From: Isoetes taiwanensis
Lineage: Eukaryota; Streptophyta; Lycopodiopsida; Isoetales; Isoetaceae
Length of the DNA: 64,000 nt
Direction of reading: 5' to 3'
NCBI GenBank assembly: GCA_021234155.1
Contig: JAJEKV010000041.1
Location: forward strand, 4,146,829 to 4,210,828
Below are positions 30,991 to 41,966 of this stretch, piece after piece. Every line of letters begins with the position of its first letter. Position 1 is the first letter of the stretch. The translations under genes were made by a program, and so were the position numbers. The notes under the pieces are model-generated. The model was not told the DNA's origin and ran no database searches. It saw only the letters and a program-made list of their open reading frames with translations.

Positions 30991-31089
30991 TATGAGTCCC
31001 ATTTTCAGTCTGAGTCCCAAAATTCGAGATTTGACCCACTTTAATTAAATGCGACTTTCATGCCCTCAGACTAGAAAACCCTTGTTCAA

Positions 31090-31993
31090 GCCAGTAGCTC
31101 AGAACAAAATTTGATTCAGAATGGAGGGTTTGAATCTGTTGGATATACCAACAATAGTGTTATCAGTGGTAAATTCTTGTACTCCATATGCTACTGGACT
31201 CTCTATAGCCCCTATAGTGTAACTCTTATAAAGCCCCCATCTCAAGACTGCCCTGGCAATTCTAGTCTGGACCTGAGTGCATTAAGTTTCATTTCTCAGA
31301 ACATTTTTACCACAAAGGGGGATAAATATATTGCATATTTTAGGCTTTCCAAGAACAAGAATTATTCTCAGTATTAAAAAATGAGATTGAATATTCTTGG
31401 GTCTTCATTGCCTAGTGAAGATTTTATGGCTTCTAATAACACATGCCAAATGTATGCAAGGTCTTTCACTGCTACTGAAGATGCAGTTAACGTAACATTT
31501 TCTAGTGAAAATACAGACTCAAACTGTGGGCCTATATTGGATGATGTGGGTGTAGTGTTAGATTATCAAGTAAATTCAATTGCAGGGACAGGTTCAAGCT
31601 CAAGAAAACTTAAAGTAATAATTGTTGCAGTTATTGTTGTTGTTCTGTTGTATTCTTTCTCTGTTGGGGGTATTTTCTATTTTGTGAGAAGGAGAAATCT
31701 TCGAAAGTTACTCAAGGATGAACCTGGAAAAGCACAGGTTGCTAAATTATTCAGCTTGAACGATGTTAGGAACATAACCAAAGATTTCAGCGTTAAAATT
31801 GGGGTAGGTGGATCAGCACAAGTTTTCCTTGCATTAAGTGCAAATGGTTTTCAAATGGCTGTCAAAAAAATGTATGCAACTCCGACAATTAGCCAAGCAA
31901 AAAGAGTCTCCACATTCTATCAGGAGGTGGACATGCTGTCAAGGGTTCATCACAGATTTATAGTTGATTTCTTGGGTTATGCCGACGAGAAAG
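31090..31993 (+). pseudogene. Receptor-like kinase fragment with DUF642-like ectodomain
   Basis: The order is: ectodomain from LIQNGGFESVGY to NCGPILDDVGVVLD (the NGGFE start and CGP-I-DDV end are DUF642/galactose-binding-like marks); an in-frame TAA at 31375; a transmembrane helix (VIIVAVIVVVLLYSFSVGGI); a basic stop-transfer RRRNLRKLL; then the kinase N-lobe with G-V-G-G-S-A-Q-V glycine loop, MAVKKMY lysine and FYQEVDMLSRVHH helix C. Coding stops at a consensus donor (GAGAAAG|GTAAC). The catalytic loop and the rest of the kinase are not found downstream, where a Harbinger transposase lies instead. Confidence 0.75.
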
Positions 31994-32009
31994 GTAACAA
32001 ATGTTATTG

Positions 32010-32550
32010 AGCCTTATAATTGAAAAGTTTTGCAGAATCTCATAACAGAGTTCCAAGAGAGGAATGCAATTGAGTGCAATGCAATACAAATCTGCAAGAG
32101 AGGAATTCTATTATTCATAATGGACACTTATCCCACTTTAGATTCTAATATATTCCAAAGGACACGTATAATATCAGGGAACAAAATAGAAAAGTAATGA
32201 AAGATTATGAAAGCAAAAGGCAATCTAAAATGAATGTAATACCTTTGGAGATGAGTCAATAATAGAGACACAAACAAATGAAAGATTAATAATAATGAAA
32301 GTCAAGCATATGTCAATTAATATCTCCACAGGTTGGCCTGATAGCAATTGTTAGTATTTTGAAAAAGCATCAAATATACACTGAACTTCAGAAATATTGT
32401 ATTCTAAAATATCAAGTCATTATCAGTGCTTTTTCATTCATCAAAATGGCTGATAGCTAGGTCAACGCCAGTCACAAGTACTATAAGCTCATAAGCCTAT
32501 TTAAATCTGTTCAAACCTGTTTAAACCTGCATCAATCTCAACATATTTCT
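32010..32550. repeat. Non-coding; shares short blocks with the 1.8-3.7 kb region
   Basis: GAGAGGAATGCAATTGAGTG (here about 32055, there about 3699) and AAAGCAAAAGGCAATCTA (here about 32209, there about 1816) occur in both places. The receptor-kinase relic and the PPR/lectin region may therefore share a duplicated intron or UTR. I see no gene here. Confidence 0.6.
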
Positions 32551-33822
32551 TCATTCCTCTAATGAATTCAAATACGTGCATAAATCGTTTCGAAGTTTGA
32601 GAGCCTGGGCTGAGTTTGATGGTGGCCTTCCGCGCACGGGCCTATTAATGCTTGGTACGCTTTCACCTTCAATTGGCTGGATAACCAAGTAACCTCTTTC
32701 AAGAAGAAAATTGTGAATACATGTAAATGCAAAAGCAGCTCTAGAAACCTGTGCTACATTCTCTGTCTCAATGACACCTAGGAAATACCTCCATTTGGTC
32801 TTCCAATTCCTGAAAACACGCTCAGTCATCATCCTACAAGAGCACAGAAATTGAAGTTTTTCTTTTCTTTCGGTAAGCTTTCTCTTTCTCCCAGAAAAGG
32901 AATCACCATCCATGGCAAGTCCTGGTATCCTCCATCACCCAAGAGGTATTCTGGGAAGTACAAGCCTTCTCTTTTAATAGTTGCACCCTGAAACAGCTCA
33001 CCACCTTGCACTCTTTGGTACATAGAAGACATCCTTAAGATGTTCAAATCATTGTTACTCCCAGGGAATCCCACTGACACATCTAAAAACTTTCCTACCA
33101 TGGATACAACAGCTTGCATTCCGATACTATAATTCTTGTCCTTATCATAATAGTCTGGAGCTGCGGCATTCCCAGGAAGATGAAATTTGAGGTGAGTGAC
33201 ATCAATAGTTCCAATACAGTTTGGGAAACACCTGTACCTTTCAAATCCTGACTTTATTCCCTCTAAATTATCTGGCCATCCCACTAAATTTCCCATCATG
33301 AGAATCACTGCTTCTATAAATTTCAAACAATACTTCAAAACGGTTGACCTCCCAACGCCAAATTGTGTGCTCACCTGCAACAAAGATGAATCTGATCCAT
33401 ACCTATTCAATGCTATTGCTACCTGTTTTGCAGGGGGTGTCCATCTGTTAGGAATGTTCCTCAATCCTTGTGGTAGATTTGTATGCACAGAAGCTAGCTG
33501 CATCCATTCGAAATAATTCTGGATATTGATTTACATCTCCAAAATCCACTTCATGTATCCAGTGGTGCCAAAATTGCAAAGATCTAGGACAAATATACCA
33601 ACCAGATGAATTATAGTCAAGCCTTCGAACAAGCTCTGATGTCAACAAGATGCTTGCACTCCCTGAGAACAAAGGCAGCATATGTACACACTGGAGCAGA
33701 GACCGAACTCTACTCAATCTTTGCAACCTTCTATAGAATCTAGTGAATAAATTATGTCTTCTTCGTCTAATATGTGCAAGAATTTCAACTGCAAGTAAAA
33801 CCAGCAATTGATCATCCTCCAT
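32551..33822 (-). pseudogene. PIF/Harbinger (DDE_Tnp_4) transposase, frameshifted
   Basis: The N-terminal part (33822-33448) reads HNLFTRFYRRLQRLSRVRSL and NQYPELFRMDAASF. After a frame change it continues at 33503 with GVGRSTVLKYCLKFIEAV, CIGTIDVTHLKF (first catalytic D), VGFPGSNNDLNILRMS (second D) and PEYLLGDGGYQD. A second frame change near 32870 leads to TERVFRNWKTKWRYFLGV (the E-bearing helix) and AFTCIHNFLLERG. This is the order of plant PIF/Harbinger transposases. Two frame changes disable it. I did not find convincing terminal inverted repeats. Confidence 0.9.
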
Positions 33823-33884
33823 CTTTGTATTGGTGAAGAATCGAGACTAGGCAACCCTTTGAAAACCCTTTGATAGCGATGAAG

Positions 33885-33980
33885 TAAACCGGTTGCAAAA
33901 CCCTTTGATTTTACCCTGTCCAATGTCGTCAGTGATAACCGGTTGCAAAACCCTTTGATTTTTACCCTGTCCAATATTGA
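33885..33980. repeat. Two ~48-bp tandem units
   Basis: ACCGGTTGCAAAACCCTTTG followed by ATTTTACCCTGTCCAAT occurs at about 33888 and again at about 33938, with a partial copy upstream (CAACCCTTTGAAAACCCTTT). This is beyond the Harbinger start codon. Confidence 0.8.
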
Positions 33981-34089
33981 CGAAAAGAGAACGCATGTGA
34001 ACATGCGGCCCTCGTGGACCGTCATGGTGGTCTACATGCTGACGTGGCAATGCCACATAATAGTTCATGTGAACCTACCGTAAGGCTCC

Positions 34090-34158
34090 CTTCATATGTA
34101 GCCATCAACAGGAATTCCTGTTGACATGAACCTAATTTTAGCATAGGGTCATATGAAG
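34090..34158. repeat. Small nested palindrome
   Basis: TCAACAGGAATTCCTGTTGA (34105-34124) is a perfect 20-nt palindrome. It lies between outer arms CTTCATATG (34090-34098) and CATATGAAG (34150-34158). It could be an end of the neighbouring Harbinger element or an independent foldback. Confidence 0.7.
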
Positions 34159-34159
34159 T

Positions 34160-34940
34160 TGTCGACACCTTTCGGCCTTCTTCCTTCTTTCTTGCAGGAG
34201 CAGTTCAAAATTCTTGGTTGCAATGAAGAACTCTGAGCCATATATTGAGATCGAACGGATTCCTATCAATAGGAATCTATTCAACCGAGGGCAGGAGCTG
34301 GCGAAAACAATCCCTGTCAATTCGACTGCATGTGACCCTTCAGTTTTCCATGATTGACCAGGAAGAATCGATATCAACGACTACATGTGACCATATCCTA
34401 AGGGTGAAATCACACTATTGGTGCCCGGGCTTAAATACATGGCAAATTTGGGCACCCTCTAGACAGTGAAATTTTCTTTTGCCACAGTTGGTATCACACA
34501 GACAGGTGCCCAAGTCTTTCTAACTCATATACTTGCTATAAGAAAGATGCTTTTCAAATTTACTAGTGACACGTTTATTTTTTAAATATTCTATGTTTCG
34601 GTGGTGGGGGTAAAAATAGCAGTTTGCACAAAAAAAAAAAAAAAGGAAAATAGCCCCAACAGTCAATGGCCATGTCTAAGAAAAACCAGGAAAACTACGA
34701 TAGAGCAAATGGGTCCCCATCCTCCATCGTTGTCATCCGTATCGTTGCAAAGCAGCTCTTGAGCCCTCTTGAAATAAAGGAGGTGCTTCAGGCCCCATCA
34801 TGCCCCAATTGTATGAATCGACCTTTTGCCAGAGGAAATCTACACTCGAATTTTCTTCTTTCTGCCTCTAGTTTCTTCTTCTTAGCATTTTGTCACACAA
34901 ATATCTGGCTTTGGAGCTTGGAGGTTTTCGGCTTTGAAGG
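34160..34940. other. No gene recognised
   Basis: Open stretches here are short and without domains. A good acceptor-like TTCTTTCTTGCAG sits near 34197 and an A15 run near 34629. Confidence 0.4.
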
Positions 34941-34945
34941 TTGGA

Positions 34946-35163
34946 TGCAATAGTCATGGGACGTGGATGTCCATAGAGGGGTTGCATGCATCCATAGAGG
35001 GGTTGCATGCATCCCTAAAGGGGTTGCATGCATCCCTAGAGGGGTTACATGCATCCATGCTAGCTATAAAGAGGCTCGGGGGAGAGCTCATAGGGAATTC
35101 AGTATCTGTGCTGAGCTCGTGGTTGGGTGGCGAGTATAGCTAGCATGTCATGTGTGCGTTTCA
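34946..35163 (+). repeat. 5' LTR of the chromovirus (218 bp)
   Basis: It starts TGCAATAGTC and ends GTGCGTTTCA. It contains four and a half copies of a 21-bp unit (TCCATAGAGGGGTTGCATGC plus A) before a TATA-like GCTATAAAGAGG at about 35060, probably the promoter. Transcription would start shortly downstream. Confidence 0.92.
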
Positions 35164-35164
35164 G

Positions 35165-35176
35165 TGGTATCAGAGC
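35165..35176 (+). other. Primer-binding site (tRNA-iMet type)
   Basis: TGGTATCAGAGC lies one base after the 5' LTR, the same primer type as in the 10.45-kb element. Confidence 0.92.
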
Positions 35177-35187
35177 TTCAAGTTGTG

Positions 35188-36612
35188 ATGGACCAATCCG
35201 CTGAGGAAGTGGATCGGATAATGCAGTTGGAGACCGACAATGCGATTTTGAGCGAAAAGTTGGAAGCTGCTTTAGCTCGCATACAGGAGCTTCAGGACAT
35301 GGACTCGCTTCAGGCCGAAGTTCGGCAATTGAAGCTATCACATGATGCAGGACATCCACGTGTCAGTAGTATTAAGACTGGCGCGAATGTGAAAATTGAG
35401 TTCAAACCTTATTTGGCAGCCACGGATGATGCGGAGGAACTCTTTGCATGGTTGCGGGATCTGAACTCATATTTCGCCAAGACCAAAGATGATGATGACA
35501 CTCAGCTTTATTTTGCTGAACGTCATTTAGGAGGGGTCGCTAAGGATTGGTGGCTTGATCTACTCAAGCACCGACCTAAGGAAACTCCGATCACAACATT
35601 TGCAGAGTTTAAGACACTCATTAAGGAAAGGTTTCTGGGTCATAATTGGGAGCGGGATTTGCTCGCAGAATGGAACCAGTTGACCCAGCAAGACAAGGAG
35701 TCCGTTCGTGATTTTTCGGCAAGAGTCTTGAAGAAAGGTCTCCAGCTTGGCAAAAATGATGCAGAGAAATCTGACCGGTTGATGGGCAGTGTCCATCGTT
35801 GGATCCGAGCCAAGTTGGATCTTCAAGCTGCAAACCTTTCTTTTGGGGCCCTCTGCAAACTAGCAGAAAAAGTTGAAGAGGAGGGTCTTTCATTAACTCA
35901 AGCCATCAATGCACAAAGGGGGTTTAAACCTATGTCGTATGATTCCCAGGTGGGTCATTCTCACAAGTTTGTTAAACCCGTGCATCGTGAAGGGCGTAAC
36001 AATGGAGATCATGTTCCTACTATTTCTGCCTTAGGGTCAGGTGCAAAGCGTTCTCGGGAGGAGGATAAGTCTTCGCAAGAGCGGGAGCCTAAAGAATCCT
36101 ATATGGCTCGGAAGAATCGCCTCCGTCGTGAGCATAAGTGTTTTATTTGCTCTAGTCCTGACCATAAATTTTTTGAATGTTCCAGGTACACCCCAAAGAA
36201 AAAAGGGGATTCAAAACCAGGTACATCTAAAGTTCCACCGGAATCGAAGAAAGAAAGCGGGACAAAGACGATGGCTTTTGTGGGTCATTCCTATACAGTA
36301 GACCATCCTGAACATAGTCAGCTTTTGCGTTTTTGGGCAACTGTCCGGGATCAGAAAGTGCATGCTCTTTTTGACCCTGGTAGTGAGTTTGAGGTGGTTT
36401 CTGACAGGTTAGTGAAGGCGTTGGACTTGTCCACTATTCCATTGACAAATGCGATGGATTTGTCGTCCGCTTTTCGTGGTCAACTTTCACCTTGTGCCTT
36501 GGTTGTTAAAGATTTGGAATATTCCATTCAAGGTTTTAACGCCAAGCGTACTTTTTTGGTGGCTTGGCAGTGTGGATCTTTTGATTGGGATGCCCTAGCA
36601 TCAAGAGTATAA
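35188..36612 (+). pseudogene. Chromovirus gag-protease reading frame
   Basis: It begins at the ATG just after the primer site (MDQSAEEVDRIM). An N-terminal coiled coil (NAILSEKLEAALARIQEL) comes first. A retrotransposon gag domain follows (KDWWLDLLKHRP, FKTLIKERFLGH, DFSARVLKKG). Next is a CX2CX4HX4C knuckle (CFICSSPDHKFFEC, 36139-36180), then an aspartic-protease start reading HALFDPGSEFE, where the usual DSG/DTG is D-P-G-S. A frame change near 36600 ends the frame in a TAA; the expected continuation (NPLVDW) is present in another frame. Confidence 0.92.
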
Positions 36613-36616
36613 TCCT

Positions 36617-38800
36617 TTGGTTGACTGGGTTTCTAGTACTCTTTTGTTAGCCTTGGATGGCGGGAAAAAGACCTTTAAGTTGGTTAAGGATCTTGTGATA
36701 GCCCCCATTCCAATGGTTTCTGTTGTTCAATTTAAGCATTTGGCAATGAAATCTCATTTTGTTTACTTGGTGGGTTCGCGTAATAAGTCAATTACATCAC
36801 CAATAAATGAGCGTCACCAATGACATTGCCACATCATTACCTCCTCAGCGGCCAAAAGACCACAAAATCGATCTTTTGCCGGGAAAGGAACCCCCAAATC
36901 AAGCTCCTTATAGGAGAATGCATGGGAAACAAGCTGAGATTAAGCGCCAACTTGATGAGTTACTTCAAGCTGGTTTGATTCGGCATAGTTCTTCACCTTT
37001 TGGTGCACCAGTTTTACTGGTCAGGAAAAAGGACAATTCTTGGCGTATGTGTATTGACTACCGTGCCTTGAATAAGATTACTATAAAAAATAAGTTTCCT
37101 ATTCCACGTGCGGATGAACTGTTTGATCAATTACAAGGTGCTAAGGTTTTTAGCCGTCTAGATCTTAAGTCTGGCTATTGGCAACTTAAAGTGGCGCCAT
37201 AAGACGTGCATAAAACAGCATTTAGAACGACTTTTGGACATTATGAGTTTCTAGTCATGCCTTTTGGTCTCACAAATGCGCCGGCTTCCTTTGCGAGGTT
37301 AATGGGGCGAATCTTTGAGAATGTGCATGGTCATTTTGTAGTTGTTTTCTTTGATGATATTTTAGTTTTTAGCAAGTCTTTAGAAGAACACTATTTGCAT
37401 TTGCAAGAGGTGTTTTCTCGCTTGTGAAAAGAAAGGATCACGCTCAATACTAAGAAAAGTATATTCTTTCAAACTGAGATTGAATACTTAAGCCATATTG
37501 TCTGCGGTGAAGGTCTCAAAGTGGATCCTAGCAAAGTACATGCAATTTTAAGTTGGCCTAGTCCGCCTTTGATGGATCGCTTTGCGTTCTTTTTCGGGAT
37601 TGTGCAGTTATTATAGAAAATTTGTTAAGAATTTTGCTAGCATTGCTTCAGGACTCTATTTATTAATCAAAAAGGATGTGCCTTTCTTATGGGGTGATAA
37701 TCAACAAATTGCTTTTCAGGCTTTGAAGGATGCTATGGTTAACCCTCCTGTACTGCGGTTACCAAAGTTTGGGGTGCCCTACTTGATGTGTGTTGATGCT
37801 AGTGGGACTGCCTTGGGTGCAGTTTTGATGCAGGACAGTCATCCTATCGCTTTTGAAAGTCATAAATTTTTGGAATCCGAAAGTAGATATAGTGTGTATG
37901 ATAAAGAATTCTTGGCTGTTATCCATGCTTTGAAGGTTTGGCGTCATTATATTTTAGGCTCCGCCGTTCATATTTTGACTGATCATCAAAGCATTAAACA
38001 TATAGTTTCCCAGAAAAATTTATCTGAACGTCAACTTAAGTGGGTTTCGTTTATGCAGCAGTATGATTTTACAGTGGATTATCATCCAGGTAAGGAGAAT
38101 GTGGTTGCGGACGCATTAAGTAGAAGAGGTTATGAAGTATGTTCTCTTTCTATTGCGCAGTCTGATCATTTGGATGACATGAAACAACTTTATGCAACTG
38201 ATCCTGATTATAAAGATATTTGGTTGATGGCTCAAACTGATAACGCTTTTGGATATAAGATAACGAATGGTTTCTTGTATAAGGGTCCAAAGTTATGTAT
38301 TGTTCGTGCCTTTAGACAACTTATTCTTCGGGAAGTCCATGATGCACCTACTGCCGGTCATCGTGGGCTTACTGCTACTTTGGCTAAGGTTGAACCCTAT
38401 TTCACTTGGCCTGGCTTGCGTCGGGATGTGATGGTTCATATACGTTTTTGTGTGACGTGCCAACGTACTAAGAAAGCTCCTAAGAAACCTCATGGTATTC
38501 CTTTGCCTTTGCCTATTCCGCAAAGTAAGTGGGAACAGGTTACTATGGATTTCATTGTAGGTTTTCCACTGAGCTCTCGGAAGAATAATATGATTTGAAC
38601 AGTTGTGAATTGTTTGACTAAGCAAGCACACTTTATTCCTTGTTCAAATAAATTAAAAGCTTATGATGCTGCAACTATTTTTATTAAAGAGATATTTCGT
38701 CTGCATGGTCTCCCTAAGATCATTATTTCAGACCGAGATACTAAGTTCACAAGCAAATTCTGGAAGGCCCTATTTATGCACTGAATTACGGTTTTCCACT
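36617..38800 (+). pseudogene. Chromovirus pol: RT, RNase H and integrase N-part, interrupted
   Basis: The RT entry motif [20 protein letters not shown] and the catalytic [11 protein letters not shown] (about 37348) are present, with stops at 37201 and near 37425 between blocks. RNase H reads VDASGTALGAVLMQ (about 37792) and DKEFLAVIHALKVWRHY. Integrase follows, with an HHCC finger (H-5-H...CVTCQRTK), VTMDFIVGFP (first D), a TGA at 38596 and ISDRDTKF (second D) near 38735. At least five interruptions are visible. Confidence 0.92.
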
Positions 38801-39634
38801 GCTTTTCATCCACAGACTGATGGGCAATCCGAGGTGGTAAATAAGGTTATTTCTTCTATCTTAAGAGGATTTGTCAATGAACATCAGGGACATTGGGAAC
38901 CCTACTTGCCTCTTGCTGAGTTTGTTTATAATAACACCGTTCAGTCTACCATTAAGATGACACCTTTTCAGGCAGTCTATGGTCAGCCGGTTCGGGAACC
39001 ACTCTTTAGAGTATGTGATGATGTTCCTGCTGCTGATGATTTTATTCTTGAGCATAAAGATCTTATAGACTTGCTTCAGGCTCGTATTCAGGATGCTCAA
39101 GCTACTTTTTTCAAGAAATCATCTAAGATACAGCAAACAATGACTTTTAAGGAAGGTGATTGGGTATGGATGAGGATTCACAAAGGCCACTTTAAGAAGG
39201 ACGCGCGCAAGAAAGACCTTAAGTTGGCGCCTCGATTCCATGGACCCTTTCAAGTCATTAAAGTTATCAATTTACCTCAAGGTTGGAAAATGCATGATGT
39301 TGTTAATGTCTCATTTTTAAAAGCCTACCAAGGCAAAGATTTGCCCCAAGTAGGGCGAATAAGCGAACCAGAATTGATTGAAGATTCCGAAGTTTTTGAG
39401 CCGGAAACAATTCTGAATGATAAATCCACTAGTGATTCTAAGCAATATTTGGTTAAGTTTGTCAATAAGCCTTTGGAGGACGCTTCATGGGTTCGTGGCA
39501 ATTTATTCGAGGCCTATTCCGATATTCTGCATGAATATAACGCCCGGAAGGCACAAGACATTGGGGAGGCTTCTAGTAGCCGGCCTAAACGAGGGCCAAG
39601 AAAAGATTATGCTAAGATGGCAAAAGGACTCTAG
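38800..39634 (+). pseudogene. Integrase C-terminal half with chromodomain-like tail
   Basis: The frame resumes with STAFHPQTDGQSEVVNKVIS, which supplies the catalytic glutamate. It continues through LAEFVYNNTVQSTIKMTPFQ, the GPFQV/I motif region and a C-terminal segment (QYLVKFVNKPLEDASWVRGN) that matches a chromodomain, the chromatin-targeting module of chromoviruses. It ends with a basic tail and a TAG just upstream of the polypurine tract. Confidence 0.9.
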
Positions 39635-39665
39635 TCCCCTTGCAGCAGAGGACTGCTGCGATGTC

Positions 39666-39678
39666 AAGGGGGAGGGAA
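39666..39678 (+). other. Polypurine tract of the chromovirus
   Basis: AAGGGGGAGGGAA directly abuts the 3' LTR. Confidence 0.9.
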
Positions 39679-39863
39679 TGCAATAGTCATGGGACGTGGA
39701 CGTCCATAGAGGGGTTGCATGCATCCCTAGAGGGGTTGCATGCATCCATAGAGGGTTTGCTAGCTATAAAGAGGCTCGAGGGAGAGCTCATAGGGCATTC
39801 AGTATCTGTGCTGAGCTCGTGGTTGGGTGGCGAGTATAGCTAGCACGTCATTTGTGCGTTTCA
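39679..39863 (+). repeat. 3' LTR of the chromovirus (185 bp)
   Basis: It matches the 5' LTR except that it has two and a half copies of the 21-bp unit rather than four and a half, which accounts for most of the length difference. Confidence 0.92.
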
Positions 39864-39868
39864 TTGGA

Positions 39869-41960
39869 GCGTTTTGGCTTTGCAGATTTGAGATCTTCCA
39901 TGCCCTAAGGCCGCACAGGGTACACAGAAATGACATATTGGCTGGTAATATTCTACATGTGCTAATCTCCTGCTTAGGCCCTGCCACTCCGTAAATCTAA
40001 GCTTCTGACTGTGTGTCAGCTCCCCTTTTGCGCGGCTAGAGACAGTGGAAGCAGATGGTGCCTAGCTTCATCCGTTCCAGCATCAAGCTTTGCCTCTGGG
40101 GGATCTGGAGGTATGGCAAGTTTTTTTTCCTTGCTCAGAATTGCCTGCGTTCGAAAAAATTGTTTTGCTCCTTCCATCCTTTTGTGATGATACAAAGCCG
40201 GATCATTTGCCTGGCACCATGGCCATGGCTGCCGGACGGCTTCTTCTCGCCTTCTTCTCTGGATTGCTCAGTTTGCAGCATTCGACTTTGCAGGAAACCA
40301 TCATGAGAAAGAGGATCGGGTAGCTCTGGTGATTATTGACCCTGTTTTAGATTCTTTTTATGTGTATCAGGAAGTTTTTCCTCTTCAAATGTAGAATTCT
40401 CTCATTTCTTGTTCTACTGCTGGCATTATTGGCATTGGCTAGTTTTTATCTGCGATAAGGTTTGCAAATTTTATTGTGGAGTATGATTTTGGTAATGGTT
40501 GCCCGACAAATGGGGGTTAGAGTTTTGAAAAAAATTGTTCAGGCTTTGCTCTCTTCCATGGTTGTCTGCTGGGATGTCGTGGCATGCACAGTCCGAGCAT
40601 GTTGGGCGGCTGATCGGCCCTCCATGTGCTTGGGGAGATGGCGCCCATGCCGGACGGCCAGATGGTGCTGGCAAGAACGGTCATGAAATTGTGTCTGGCT
40701 GGTGTTCTAAGCAGATTTGGATTCTAAACAGATTTGGGTGTTCTAAGCAGAGCAGAGCAGGCGGGTGTTCTAAGCAGAGTGGAACAGAGCAGGCCCGATT
40801 TGGATTTGGAGCAGAGCTGGAAGAAATGCGGAACAGAGCAGGGCCGATTTGCATGCAGGACAGGGCCGATTTGGATTTGGAGCTGGGCAGGTGCAGACCC
40901 AGACCGATGTTTCTGGCGTTAAGGCTGAGAAGTGGAAAGGGCTTTCTGAGGCCAGTTGCAAACAGGTCCTTTCTGAGGCCCTTCTATAGCTGCTTTATGA
41001 ATCCTTCAAAGTTTGCAGTTTGAAAGCTTTAAGTTGCAATGTTCCAACTTGTGGTGAAAATACAGTTCTGCCTGTTTGAGCTATGTCACGTTTTCATTGA
41101 ATGGCATCTCTTCACTCTCATTTCTTCTTATCTGTTCTTCTCTCTCTTTTGTTGTTATCTGTATTTTGTGAATGCACGATGATGGTGCATTCATTTCTTA
41201 TGTGTATGGATTTAGGTATACCATATATGTATATACGTATTTAGGCATATGGGGTGCGCCAACTTATATATGGGGCTGATGTGTAAATTCCATGGCCCTT
41301 CATTTGGCATATTCATGAAACTATGCTTGGATCCAATGATCCAAAAAAAACAATAAGGATAGTGCAATAAGGACTTGCCGAGAAACTTCCCTATTTGTAA
41401 GATATGGTACATATAGGAATGCATCATGCATCATGTAGTCTCCTTATTCTTTGTGAATTGTTAAATAATGTTATGGGATCTGTTAATAATATAATATTAA
41501 ATATACTGTCTTTGAGACATTACAACTTAAAAATTTCTTATGAATGGGGAATAAAGAAGCCAACCATTTTCAGATTTACGGAGCAATGGTTTGCTTTAGT
41601 CAAAGGTTCAAAAAGGAAGCTTTGAAGGCCATCTCTGGAGTTATCAAGTGCCATATTTATGCTTCCAGCTTAACTTTCCAAACGCTTAAGTGTATTGACC
41701 TGTGAGTTTGGTGAGACTCAAGGGTAGCAGGTCATGGGTTCAATTTAACTGCAAAGCTTATCAGTGCACCCAGGACGGCATTAAAGAGTGATAATGTCCA
41801 GTTTTGCCATGAGACGAATTTGAAGGAAGATGATGGCACGATGGTTTTTTATGAGAGTTATTCCCTTTCACACATGTGTGCAACACTCTCATATTTCAGT
41901 ATGAAACTGAAGATTGATTTATAGTAGTGTTTTAACATCTAAGTTGTTTGATTATCAGGA
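39869..41960. other. No gene recognised; internal GTGTTCTAAGCAGA repeats
   Basis: From 40700 to 40910 GTGTTCTAAGCAGA, GAGCAG and GGCCGATTTGGATTTGGAGC recur irregularly. ORFs crossing this stretch translate these repeats. The bases right after the chromovirus continue TTGGCTTTGCAG, an acceptor-like context, but no exon is evident. Confidence 0.45.
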
Positions 41961-41966
41961 TACTCA

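Larger units (their letters stand above)
34946..39863 (+). mobile_element. Ty3/gypsy chromovirus-type LTR retrotransposon (4.92 kb), decayed
   Basis: LTRs of 218 and 185 bp, a tRNA-iMet primer site, a polypurine tract and a perfect 5-bp target duplication TTGGA (34941-34945 and 39864-39868) define it completely. The interior has, in order, gag, zinc knuckle, protease, reverse transcriptase, RNase H, integrase and a C-terminal chromodomain-like segment, the layout of chromoviruses (Metaviridae). Several stops and frame changes across pol show it is no longer autonomous. Confidence 0.96.

Noticed and set aside
40055-41023. Several overlapping plus-strand open frames with Cys/Trp-rich translations
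   Set aside because: They cross GTGTTCTAAGCAGA/GGCCGATTTGG repeats in different frames and show no conserved motif.
41700-41760. tRNA-like B-box (GGGTTCAATTT) suggesting a SINE
   Set aside because: No matching A-box, tail or target duplication could be found; the motif alone is too weak.
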